Origin: Pseudomonas entomophila | Lineage (GTDB): Bacteria > Pseudomonadota > Gammaproteobacteria > Pseudomonadales > Pseudomonadaceae | Direction: 5' to 3' | Assembly: GCF_029193575.1 (NCBI RefSeq) | Contig: NZ_JARGCS010000060.1 | Span: 1-37,781 of the forward strand | DNA: 37,781 nucleotides | Part shown: piece after piece, positions 8,255 through 14,862 of the stretch | Layout of the letters: each line of letters begins with the position of its first letter | How positions within the stretch are numbered: position 1 is the first letter of the stretch | Position numbers and translations under genes: made by a program | The notes under the pieces: model-generated | Database searches by the model: none | The model's input: the letters and a program-made list of their open reading frames with translations, nothing else | What the model was told of the DNA's origin: nothing

Positions 8255-9877
8255 TCAGGACACGATATTCTTCAACGAAAGGTTCCGTGCATACCAAGGC
8301 CGTCGCGGCACCCGATTGAGCAGCTCGCCAATACCGTCCTCATCGCCAAAGGTGATGCGCAACGCCAGCTTCATCACCTCCACGTCCATTTCCACCGACT
8401 TGCCCGGCCGGGTGCCCGGCACCGTGCTGCAGCCGTGGGTATCCGGCCCCAGCCACGGGTCGTCGACCTCCACCCACGGCCCCGGCGCGAACCACTGCAC
8501 ACCGTTGACCTCCAGGCGCCGCACCTGGCCGGGGTGATACCGCTCATGGGCGCGGTACCAGTCCTCGATGCGGTCGTCGATCCAGCCATGGAACCCCCAG
8601 AACACCGGGTGCACATGGGACGAGAATGGGTCGCCGAGAAAATCGTTCTGCGCGCCGAACCAACGCGCGGCGAAATCCGACGGTGGCCGGGCGAACGGCA
8701 CCGGGATGCCGTTGGACGGGTCACGCGGCACCGAGGCCCAGCACATGTGCAGCCAGTCGTGCAGGTTCATCTCCAGTTCCGAGCCGAACGCGCCCAGGCT
8801 CAGTTTCGACAGGTACAACGGGTCCTGGTACTGCGACTCCCAGACCTGGAAATTGCTGCTGAACGTCTCGCCGGCCTTGATCGCCGAGACCCACTGGCCG
8901 TAGGCGTCGTCACCCGGCGCCTGCCAGCTGGGCGGCACGCAGCAACCGTCGTGGTTGTCGTAGTAGCGGGCAAAGCCCACGCGGTCGAACTCCACGTTCG
9001 GCTGCGGCAATGGAAAATGCTGCCACGACGGCAGTGGCTGGAAGCCGCGCGCGGTGCCGAGCATATGCCGGTGCATATAAAGGAAGTCGATGCCCGAGCC
9101 GTTGCGGTGCTTGCGCGGGCCGCGGGCGTCGCGCTCGCGCTCGCGCGGGCCGGGCTGCCAGCCCAGGCCGCGCAGGGCGTTGCGCTTGTCTTCGGGGATC
9201 TTGTGCCATTGGTCGCGCGTGGCGTGCCAGAGCTGGTGGAACAAGCGGTGTTCGGCGCTGAGCACCCATTCGTGCATCTGCGGTGTGTACGGCAGGCGGT
9301 CGCGGGCTTCGGGGAACAGCCGCTTGACGGCGACGAAGCGGCTATCGGCCAGGGCCAAGGTCAAGGGCCGGTCCAGGCGCTGGAAGCGGCCACTCAGGGT
9401 GCCGCTGCCCGCGTTGGCGAAGGTGCCCCACACCTCGTCGAGGCTGGCCACGCATTCGTAGCCGGGGCCGCCGTTGCTGCCCAACAGACGCCAGCGCACC
9501 TCGGCGGAGGTGGCGCCGACCAGATCGCCAAGCACCCGGTAGGCCGCTGGCCCGTCACCACGCAGGCGCTCGCCGGTGTCGACGAAACCGCGCAGGCCAC
9601 GGCCCTTGGTGGCGACGTCGAAGAACACCTCGACGCCCGCCAACGGCAGGCCCTCGAGCCCGGCATCATGGCCTTCGAAACGGATGTCCCAGACCCCGCG
9701 CAGGTTGTCGGCCAGCACCTGGCCGGCGTAATCGGCCAGTTCAACGCTGGCCTCGCCCGGCGTCACGACGTCGTCCTCGGGATCATGGGTCAGTTCCTTG
9801 TGCGCGTAGTAGGCGGCCGTACCTGCGGCGCCCGCCACTGCCAGGCCTGCGATGAATCCTCGTCGGGAAATGGTCAT
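8255..9877 (-). CDS. pvdP: PvdP, periplasmic copper tyrosinase that completes the pyoverdine chromophore
   Basis: 540 residues, close to the P. aeruginosa protein. A Tat signal begins the protein (MTISRRGFIAGLAVAGAAG, twin Arg at 5-6), so it is exported folded. The N-terminal half is a beta-barrel-like region; the C-terminal half is the tyrosinase domain with copper ligands in LYMHRHMLG, NLHDWLHMCW and HVHPVFWGFHGWIDDRIEDW. Tyr529 near the C terminus (RRPWYARNL) sits where the PvdP placeholder tyrosine that plugs the active site is known. The enzyme oxidises the Tyr of ferribactin, leading to the dihydroxyquinoline. AGAGG precedes the ATG. A PvdS box lies 49 bases upstream. The usual downstream partners pvdMNO are absent here. 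Confidence 0.95.
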   Translation of the reverse strand: MTISRRGFIAGLAVAGAAGTAAYYAHKELTHDPEDDVVTPGEASVELADYAGQVLADNLRGVWDIRFEGHDAGLEGLPLAGVEVFFDVATKGRGLRGFVDTGERLRGDGPAAYRVLGDLVGATSAEVRWRLLGSNGGPGYECVASLDEVWGTFANAGSGTLSGRFQRLDRPLTLALADSRFVAVKRLFPEARDRLPYTPQMHEWVLSAEHRLFHQLWHATRDQWHKIPEDKRNALRGLGWQPGPRERERDARGPRKHRNGSGIDFLYMHRHMLGTARGFQPLPSWQHFPLPQPNVEFDRVGFARYYDNHDGCCVPPSWQAPGDDAYGQWVSAIKAGETFSSNFQVWESQYQDPLYLSKLSLGAFGSELEMNLHDWLHMCWASVPRDPSNGIPVPFARPPSDFAARWFGAQNDFLGDPFSSHVHPVFWGFHGWIDDRIEDWYRAHERYHPGQVRRLEVNGVQWFAPGPWVEVDDPWLGPDTHGCSTVPGTRPGKSVEMDVEVMKLALRITFGDEDGIGELLNRVPRRPWYARNLSLKNIVS

Positions 9878-9926
9878 TGCGCCTCTAATCCGTTCCAGCC
9901 ATGCGGCGGCCTCTATCCAAGCTAGG

Positions 9927-9950
9927 ACGTAACCTGACGCTGGAAATTTA
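9927..9950 (-). promoter_or_regulatory. PvdS-dependent promoter of pvdP
   Basis: On the minus strand TAAAT (9950-9946) and CGT (9929-9927) are exactly 16 bases apart (context GGTAAATTTCC). CGT is 49 bases before the pvdP ATG. It stands back to back with a plus-strand site at 9969. Confidence 0.85.
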
Positions 9951-9968
9951 CCGTTACCGTACCCCGGC

Positions 9969-9992
9969 TAATTCACCACCGGCCGCGCTCGT
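9969..9992 (+). promoter_or_regulatory. Probable PvdS-type promoter of the SIP reductase gene (TAATT variant)
   Basis: TAATT (9969-9973) and CGT (9990-9992) are exactly 16 bases apart, in GGCTAATTCACC. One base differs from TAAAT, and the same variant precedes pvdL in this window. CGT is 37 bases before the reductase ATG. Confidence 0.62.
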
Positions 9993-10029
9993 TCCTTCTG
10001 GTAATTCCCCTGCCAGCGGAGGCCCGCCG

Positions 10030-10962
10030 ATGACCTCGTTCCTCTCCCGCCTGATCCGCCCGGCCAAGGCCAACGCCTACCGGATCTTCGATGTCCAGCT
10101 CAAGGCCATCGAGCGCCTGGGGCCGTCGCTGTGCCGCTTCGTCTTCACCGGCGAGGATGTGGCGCAGATGACCACCCTGGCGCCAGACCAGCGCATCAAG
10201 CTGTTCTTCCCCTCCCCCGACGGCCAGGCGCCGAGCCTGCCCCTGCACGCGCAGTGGCAACAGGCGCGGCGCAACCTGCCACCGGCGCAGACACCGCCGA
10301 TGCGCACCTACACCCTTCGCCACCTGCGCCGCGAACAGCGCGAGGTGGACGTGGACTTCGTGCTGCATGGGGTCAACGGCCCAGCTTCGACCTGGGCGAC
10401 CCACGCCCGGGTCGGCGATCGCTTGCAGATGGTCGCGCCGAACCTGGCCTATGACGGCGACCCCGGCGGCTATGAATGGAAGCCCCCGCAGAATGCCCGC
10501 AAGGTGTTGCTGGTAGGCGACGAAACCGCCCTGCCGGCGATCGCCGGGATTCTCGAGCAGTTGGCCGACACGCGCCCACAGTTGTCGGTCGAGGCGTTCA
10601 TCGAGGTGCCGTTGGAGCCCGACTGCCTGGCCCTGCGCCACAGCCCGGCGACCCGCCTGCATTGGTTGCCGCGCGACCTGCTGCGCTCGGGCCACGGCCA
10701 GGGCATGCTGCACGCCGTGCGTGAGTTGGCCACCCTGCCAAGCCTGCGCGCACGCGGGGCGGTGGAGCTTGAGGAGGTGGATATCGACCAGCGCATTCTC
10801 TGGGAGCTGGCCAGCAGCCAGGCGACGGAGTTTCATGCCTGGGTCGCGGGGGAGTCGGCGACGGTGATGGAGATTCGCCGTTACCTGATCAAGGAAAGGG
10901 GGTTGGAGCGGGAAAGTTTGACGCTGATGGGGTATTGGCGTGCGGGGCGTAGTTTCGAATGA
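10030..10962 (+). CDS. Siderophore-interacting protein (SIP family), FAD/NAD(P)H ferric-siderophore reductase
   Basis: A 310-residue cytoplasmic flavoprotein of the ViuB/YqjH group. The FAD-binding domain (about 15-150) has FVFTGEDVAQM, the flavin motif RTYTLRHLR and GPASTWATHARVGD. The NAD(P)H side (about 160-305) has VLLVGDETALPAIAGILE and HAWVAGESATVMEIRRYLI, ending LTLMGYWRAG, all SIP hallmarks. Such proteins reduce Fe(III) bound to siderophores to release iron in the cytoplasm. The ATG at 10030 has GGAGG seven bases upstream; the frame runs upstream across the promoter and should not be used. It diverges from pvdP. A PvdS-like box suggests iron-starvation control. The ferric substrate is unknown: pyoverdine iron is usually released in the periplasm. 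Confidence 0.92.
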   Translation: MTSFLSRLIRPAKANAYRIFDVQLKAIERLGPSLCRFVFTGEDVAQMTTLAPDQRIKLFFPSPDGQAPSLPLHAQWQQARRNLPPAQTPPMRTYTLRHLRREQREVDVDFVLHGVNGPASTWATHARVGDRLQMVAPNLAYDGDPGGYEWKPPQNARKVLLVGDETALPAIAGILEQLADTRPQLSVEAFIEVPLEPDCLALRHSPATRLHWLPRDLLRSGHGQGMLHAVRELATLPSLRARGAVELEEVDIDQRILWELASSQATEFHAWVAGESATVMEIRRYLIKERGLERESLTLMGYWRAGRSFE

Positions 10963-11005
10963 GCCGCACGGGGGCCGCTGTGCGCCCCAACCGCGGGGCA
11001 AGCCC

Positions 11006-11055
11006 CACACAGGTACCCCGCTGACTCCAACTGAAACCAGCGGGGTACCTGTGTG
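11006..11055. terminator. Perfect 18-bp inverted repeat between convergent genes, likely terminator or REP derivative
   Basis: CACACAGGTACCCCGCTG (11006-11023) pairs perfectly with CAGCGGGGTACCTGTGTG (11038-11055) around a 14-base loop. The outer flanks continue imperfectly (CAAGCCC against AGCTTGG). It sits 43 bases after the SIP stop and 20 bases after the end of pvdH, so it could stop both transcripts. No T tract is present. Confidence 0.7.
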
Positions 11056-11075
11056 TGGAGCTTGGCCACCGCGCC

Positions 11076-12476
11076 TTACAGCGCAGCCACCGCCGCCTGA
11101 ACCGCCCGGGCGAAGCGATCCGCCACCTCGTCCACCTGCTCGGCGCTGATGATCAACGGCGGCAGGAACCGCACCACCGCGCCGTGGCGCCCACCCAGTT
11201 CCAGGATCAGCCCGCGCTTGAGGCATTCACGTTGCACCTTCGGCGCCAGCTCACGCGATGCCGGCGGGTGCCCCAGCGCATCGACCTTGCCCGTGGGGTC
11301 GATCAGCTCCACCCCGAGCATCAACCCACGCCCACGAATATCACCCAACTGCGGGAAGTCCCGCTGCAGGCGCTGCAAATGCCCGCGCAGGCGCTGCCCC
11401 ATGGCTTCGGCGTGCTGGCCGATGTCGTGCTCGACCAGGTAGTTGATCACCGCCGAGCCTGCCGCCATGGCCATCTGGTTGCCACGGAACGTGCCGGCGT
11501 GGGCGCCAGGGGTCCACTTGTCCAGCCACTCGCGGTACACCACCACCGCCAGCGGCAGGCTGCCACCAATGGCCTTGGACAGGGTGACCGCGTCCGGCAC
11601 GATGCCGGCGTGCTCGAAGGCGAACATCCGCCCGGTACGGGCGAAGCCGCTCTGGATCTCGTCGACGATCATCGCCACGCCAGCCTTCTCGGTGATCCGT
11701 CGCACACCGCGCAGCCACTCGATATCGGCCGGGATCACCCCACCCTCGCCCTGCACCACCTCGAGGATCACCGCCGCCGGCAGTTGCACGCCGCCTTCCG
11801 GGTCGAGCAGCAGGTTTTCCAGGTAATGCAGGTTGGCGCGCACGCCCGCCTCGCCGCCCAGGCCGAACGGGCAGCGGTAGTCGTAGGGGTACGGCATGAA
11901 CTGCACGCCGCTGTTGAGCAGCGCGCCCAGCGGCTTCTTCGGTCCCAGGCTGCCCATCAGGCTCAGGGCGCCCTGGGTCATGCCATGGTAGGCGCCCTGA
12001 AAGGCCAGCACGGTGCTGCGCCCGGTGGCGGTGCGGGCCAGCTTCAGCGCGGCTTCCACCGCGTCGGTGCCGGTGGGGCCGCAGAACTGGATCTTCGCTT
12101 CACGGCGCAGCGCCTCGGGCAGCACGCCGAACAGGTCCTGGACGAACTGGTCCTTGACCGGGGTGGTCAGGTCGAGGGTGTGCAGCGGCAGCTCATCCGC
12201 CAGCACGCGCTGGATCGCCTCGATCACCACCGGGTGGTTGTGGCCCAGCGCCAGGGTGCCGGCCCCGGCCAGGCAGTCGATGAATTGACGGCCTTCGACG
12301 TCCTCGACATGGATGCCGCGAGCGCGCTTGAGCGCCAGCGGGATGCGCCGTGGGTAGCTGCGGGCGTTGGATTCCTGTTGCTGCTGGCGCAGCAGCAGGG
12401 CCGAGTCCTCGAAGTGGTACAGGGGCTCCGGCGCGACCGCCGGGAAGGCCTGGGCAAGGCTGGAAGCGTTAGACAT
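11076..12476 (-). CDS. pvdH: PvdH, L-2,4-diaminobutyrate:2-oxoglutarate aminotransferase
   Basis: 466 residues, a class-III (fold type I) PLP aminotransferase. Visible motifs are FCGPTGTDAVEAALKLAR (about 131-148), the substrate-side GAYHGMTQGALSLMG, VDEIQSG with the pyridine-binding Asp272, and DAVTLSKAIGG with the Schiff-base Lys301, then AGTFRGNQMAMAAG. It converts aspartate semialdehyde and glutamate to L-2,4-diaminobutyrate, the third building block loaded by PvdL. The start (MSNASSLAQAFP) is the only reasonable one. A perfect PvdS box lies 81 bases upstream. The gene stands alone between the SIP gene and dsbS. Related transaminases serve ectoine synthesis, but no ect genes are here. Confidence 0.94.
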   Translation of the reverse strand: MSNASSLAQAFPAVAPEPLYHFEDSALLLRQQQQESNARSYPRRIPLALKRARGIHVEDVEGRQFIDCLAGAGTLALGHNHPVVIEAIQRVLADELPLHTLDLTTPVKDQFVQDLFGVLPEALRREAKIQFCGPTGTDAVEAALKLARTATGRSTVLAFQGAYHGMTQGALSLMGSLGPKKPLGALLNSGVQFMPYPYDYRCPFGLGGEAGVRANLHYLENLLLDPEGGVQLPAAVILEVVQGEGGVIPADIEWLRGVRRITEKAGVAMIVDEIQSGFARTGRMFAFEHAGIVPDAVTLSKAIGGSLPLAVVVYREWLDKWTPGAHAGTFRGNQMAMAAGSAVINYLVEHDIGQHAEAMGQRLRGHLQRLQRDFPQLGDIRGRGLMLGVELIDPTGKVDALGHPPASRELAPKVQRECLKRGLILELGGRHGAVVRFLPPLIISAEQVDEVADRFARAVQAAVAAL

Positions 12477-12557
12477 CGGAAGATCCTCGCAAGCAAGAAA
12501 GAATGCCCGCCACGTCCCTGTAACCGGATGTGTGTCGGGTGAGTCATCGCTTGAAAA

Positions 12558-12581
12558 ACGCTTGAGTGAGGCGAGGATTTA
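12558..12581 (-). promoter_or_regulatory. PvdS-dependent promoter of pvdH
   Basis: On the minus strand GCTAAATCC carries TAAAT at 12581-12577, with CGT at 12560-12558 exactly 16 bases on. It is 81 bases before the pvdH ATG. Confidence 0.87.
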
Positions 12582-12606
12582 GCGGTTGATCGCGGATTTG
12601 TAGTGG

Positions 12607-12645
12607 CCTCATCGCCGGGCAAGCCCGCTCCGGCAGGGAGCGGGC
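12607..12645. repeat. REP element and hairpin between dsbS and pvdH
   Basis: CTCATCGCCGGGCAAGCCCG resembles the REP core. Its end overlaps a perfect 8-bp stem CCCGCTCC (12624-12631) and GGAGCGGG (12637-12644) with a five-base loop, 22 bases past the dsbS stop. It may end the dsbRS transcript before the pvdH promoter. Confidence 0.7.
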
Positions 12646-12665
12646 GGTGCCTAATGGGCTTGGGG

Positions 12666-13991
12666 TCAGGCGCCGGCGTGGCGCACCGGGACTTGCAGCC
12701 ATACGCGCAGGCCGTCGCTGCGGCTGTCGAAGCGCAGGCTGCCGGCGCAGCGCTGCACGATCGCCTGCACGATCGCCAGCCCCAGGCCACAGCCGCCGCT
12801 CTTGCTGGTGCGCCAGAAACGCTCGGTCAGGTGCTGCAGGTCTTGCTCGGCGATCCCCGGCCCATGGTCGCGCACCAGGAAGCCCACCTGGCCGTCGGCC
12901 ATCTGCACCTCCAGCTCGACCGCGGCGTCGCCGCCATGGCGCAGGGCGTTGTCCAGCAGGTTGCGCAGCGCCGCCACCGCCAGCGGCCCGGGCATGCCCA
13001 GGTAGACCTGGGTGGCCTCCGGCGGCAGGCGCAGGACGATGCGCCGGTTGTCGCCACCGCCGGCATCCTGCACCGCCTGCTGGGCCACCTGCTCGGCGCT
13101 GCACTGCACGCCGTCGTCGAACGACAGGCTGCCTTCGACCCGTGCCAGCATCAGCAACTGCTCCAACGTCCGGTGCATGCGGTCGGTGCCCTGCTCGGCA
13201 TGCTCCAGCGCTTGCTCGCGCACCGCGCCATCGGTCATGCGCGCCACCTGCAGGTGGGTCTTGATCGCGGTCAATGGGCTGCGCAGCTCGTGGGCAGCGT
13301 CGTCGGTCAGGCGCCGCTCGCGCTCGAGGGTCTGGGCAATGCGCAGGAACAGCTGGTTCTGGGTTTCCAGCAGCGGTTGCAACTCGCTGGGCATGCCCGC
13401 CACCTGCAACGGCTCGACGCTGTCGGCGCGACGCCGACGCAGGGCGTCACGCATGCGGTTGAGCGGCTCCAGGCCCTTGCCCAGGCCGATCCACAGCAGC
13501 CCCAGGCTGCCGAGCAGGGCCATCAGCACCGGCGCCGAGGCGGCCAGCAGGATCGACTGGTTGAGCGCCTCGCGCTCCTGGTGGCGGTCGGCGGTGGTGA
13601 TGCGCACGTCACCGTGGCTGTAGGTGAAGGTGCGCCATGAGGCGCCGTCGATGATCTGGTCGCGGAAGCCGCTGCGCTCGTCGTCCATGCTGCCGTCGTG
13701 CTTGTGGTTGCTGGCGAGGATCTCGCCACGCAGCGAACTGACCTGGCAGGCCATGCCATCCGGCACGCTGAACTGGTCGGCGGCGAAATGCGCCTCGCGG
13801 CCCTTGGCGCCCAAGGGCTGGGGCAACTGGTCGACCAGCCCGGCGACCATCCGCGCCGACGCCACCAGGCGCTGGTCGAGGGAAAACATCATCTGCTGGC
13901 GCAGGTCGCGCAGCATCCACGCCGCGGCGAGTATCCAGATAAGGATGAAGGCGCTGCCGAGGATCAGCGACAAGCGCACGCGCAGGCTCAT
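12666..13991 (-). CDS. dsbS: DsbS, membrane sensor histidine kinase (copper-responsive type)
   Basis: 441 residues from ATG at 13991, which overlaps the dsbR stop (ATGA) and has GGAGGAGG seven bases upstream; the much longer open frame is a shadow inside dsbR. TM1 is at about 8-27 and TM2 at about 146-170, bounding a periplasmic sensor of about 118 residues. A HAMP-like stretch follows, then the H box DAAHELRSPLTAIKTH with His234, the N box NLLDNALRHGG, and ATP-lid motifs DHGPGIAE and GCGLGLAIV. In P. aeruginosa DsbS, Cys82 of the sensor binds copper; with this start a Cys is also residue 82 (GMACQV). His96, His98 and Met102 are further possible ligands. Cognate regulator: DsbR. Confidence 0.9.
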   Translation of the reverse strand: MSLRVRLSLILGSAFILIWILAAAWMLRDLRQQMMFSLDQRLVASARMVAGLVDQLPQPLGAKGREAHFAADQFSVPDGMACQVSSLRGEILASNHKHDGSMDDERSGFRDQIIDGASWRTFTYSHGDVRITTADRHQEREALNQSILLAASAPVLMALLGSLGLLWIGLGKGLEPLNRMRDALRRRRADSVEPLQVAGMPSELQPLLETQNQLFLRIAQTLERERRLTDDAAHELRSPLTAIKTHLQVARMTDGAVREQALEHAEQGTDRMHRTLEQLLMLARVEGSLSFDDGVQCSAEQVAQQAVQDAGGGDNRRIVLRLPPEATQVYLGMPGPLAVAALRNLLDNALRHGGDAAVELEVQMADGQVGFLVRDHGPGIAEQDLQHLTERFWRTSKSGGCGLGLAIVQAIVQRCAGSLRFDSRSDGLRVWLQVPVRHAGA

Positions 13992-14671
13992 GGCGAAACC
14001 TCCTCCGGTGCCTGGGCCGGCCCCAGGCGGTAGCCCAGCCCGCGCACGGTCTCGACGATGCTGTTGCCGAGCTTGCGCCGCAAGTGGTGGATGTGCACGT
14101 TCAGGGCGTTGCTCTCGACCTCGTCGCTGAAGCCGTACACGCAATCCTTGAGCTGCTCGCTGGAGAGCACCCGCCCAGGGTTCTGCAACAGGGCCTGGAG
14201 CAGCGCCTGCTCGCGCCGCGACAGGTCCACCGGGCGCCCGGCCAGGGTCGCCTCGCAACTGCTCGGGTCGTAGCGCAGCGGGCCGTGCTCGATGGCATTG
14301 ACCGCGCGCCCGGCGGCGCGGCGCAGCAAGGTGTGCAGGCGGGCCGACAGCTCACGCAGGTCGAAGGGCTTGAGCAGGTAGTCGTCGGCGCCGGCGTGCA
14401 GGCCGTCGACCCGGTCGGTGACCGCGTCGCGCGCGGTCAGCACCAGCACCGGCAGTTCCGAACCCTGCTGGCGCAGGCGGCGCAGCAGCTTCAGCCCATC
14501 CTCGTCGGGCAGGCCGCGATCGAGGATCATCACGTCGAACTGCGCGGCCTTGAGCAATGCGTGGGCCGCCGAGGCGCTGGCCACCCGGTCCACGGTCAGG
14601 CCCTGGGCCGTGAGGCCGGCGCAGATGCCACTGGCGATCAGGTCATCGTCCTCGCAGAGCAGTACGTGCAT
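13988..14671 (-). CDS. dsbR: DsbR, OmpR-family response regulator of the dsbDEG operon
   Basis: 227 residues. The receiver has the acidic triad E7-D8-D9, phosphoacceptor Asp51 in MILDRGLPDEDG, Thr79 and Lys101 (LLKPFDLREL). A winged-helix DNA-binding domain follows (about 130-222), with VDLSRREQALLQALLQNPG, the recognition region ESNALNVHIHHLRRKLG and the ending VETVRGLGYRLG. It is divergent from dsbD across a 191-base gap holding direct GGTTAA repeats that may be its operator. The next gene is its kinase, four bases overlapping. In P. aeruginosa the homologous pair (PA2479-PA2480) activates dsbDEG and dsbB under copper stress. General features would fit other OmpR proteins (QseB, PmrA), but the neighbours decide. 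Confidence 0.9.
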   Translation of the reverse strand: MHVLLCEDDDLIASGICAGLTAQGLTVDRVASASAAHALLKAAQFDVMILDRGLPDEDGLKLLRRLRQQGSELPVLVLTARDAVTDRVDGLHAGADDYLLKPFDLRELSARLHTLLRRAAGRAVNAIEHGPLRYDPSSCEATLAGRPVDLSRREQALLQALLQNPGRVLSSEQLKDCVYGFSDEVESNALNVHIHHLRRKLGNSIVETVRGLGYRLGPAQAPEEVSP

Positions 14672-14796
14672 GGGGGTGGGTCTCCAGGTTCGGGATTCGG
14701 GCAGTGCACCACGGGGTGATTAAGCGAGGATTATGAACCATAACCCCGGCCTAGGCCCGCCATTGCACGGCCTTCCTACAAAGCCTTGTAAGATGG

Positions 14797-14813
14797 GGTT
14801 AACTTTCGGTTAA
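14797..14813 (+). promoter_or_regulatory. Candidate DsbR operator: direct repeat with an 11-bp period
   Basis: GGTTAA at 14797-14802 is repeated at 14808-14813, one helical turn apart, 49 bases before the dsbD ATG. Such head-to-tail repeats are usual for OmpR-family dimers. A palindrome TTATGAACCATAA (14731-14743), whose other strand reads GGTTATGGTTCA, lies nearer dsbR and could be a second site. Confidence 0.55.
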
Positions 14814-14862
14814 TCAGCCCGCTCCAGCATGGTGCACTCATTGCACTGCCCAAGGCGTCGAC

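Noticed and set aside
9901..10029. Upstream extension of the SIP reductase (to 9901)
   Set aside because: It crosses both PvdS-type promoters and lacks family similarity. ATG at 10030 has GGAGG at the right distance.
13992..14258. Extended N terminus of the DsbS frame up to 14258
   Set aside because: The extra 89 residues lie inside dsbR and are low-complexity Arg/Ala/Gly. ATG at 13991 has an excellent ribosome site, an ATGA overlap, and puts Cys at residue 82 as in the known DsbS.
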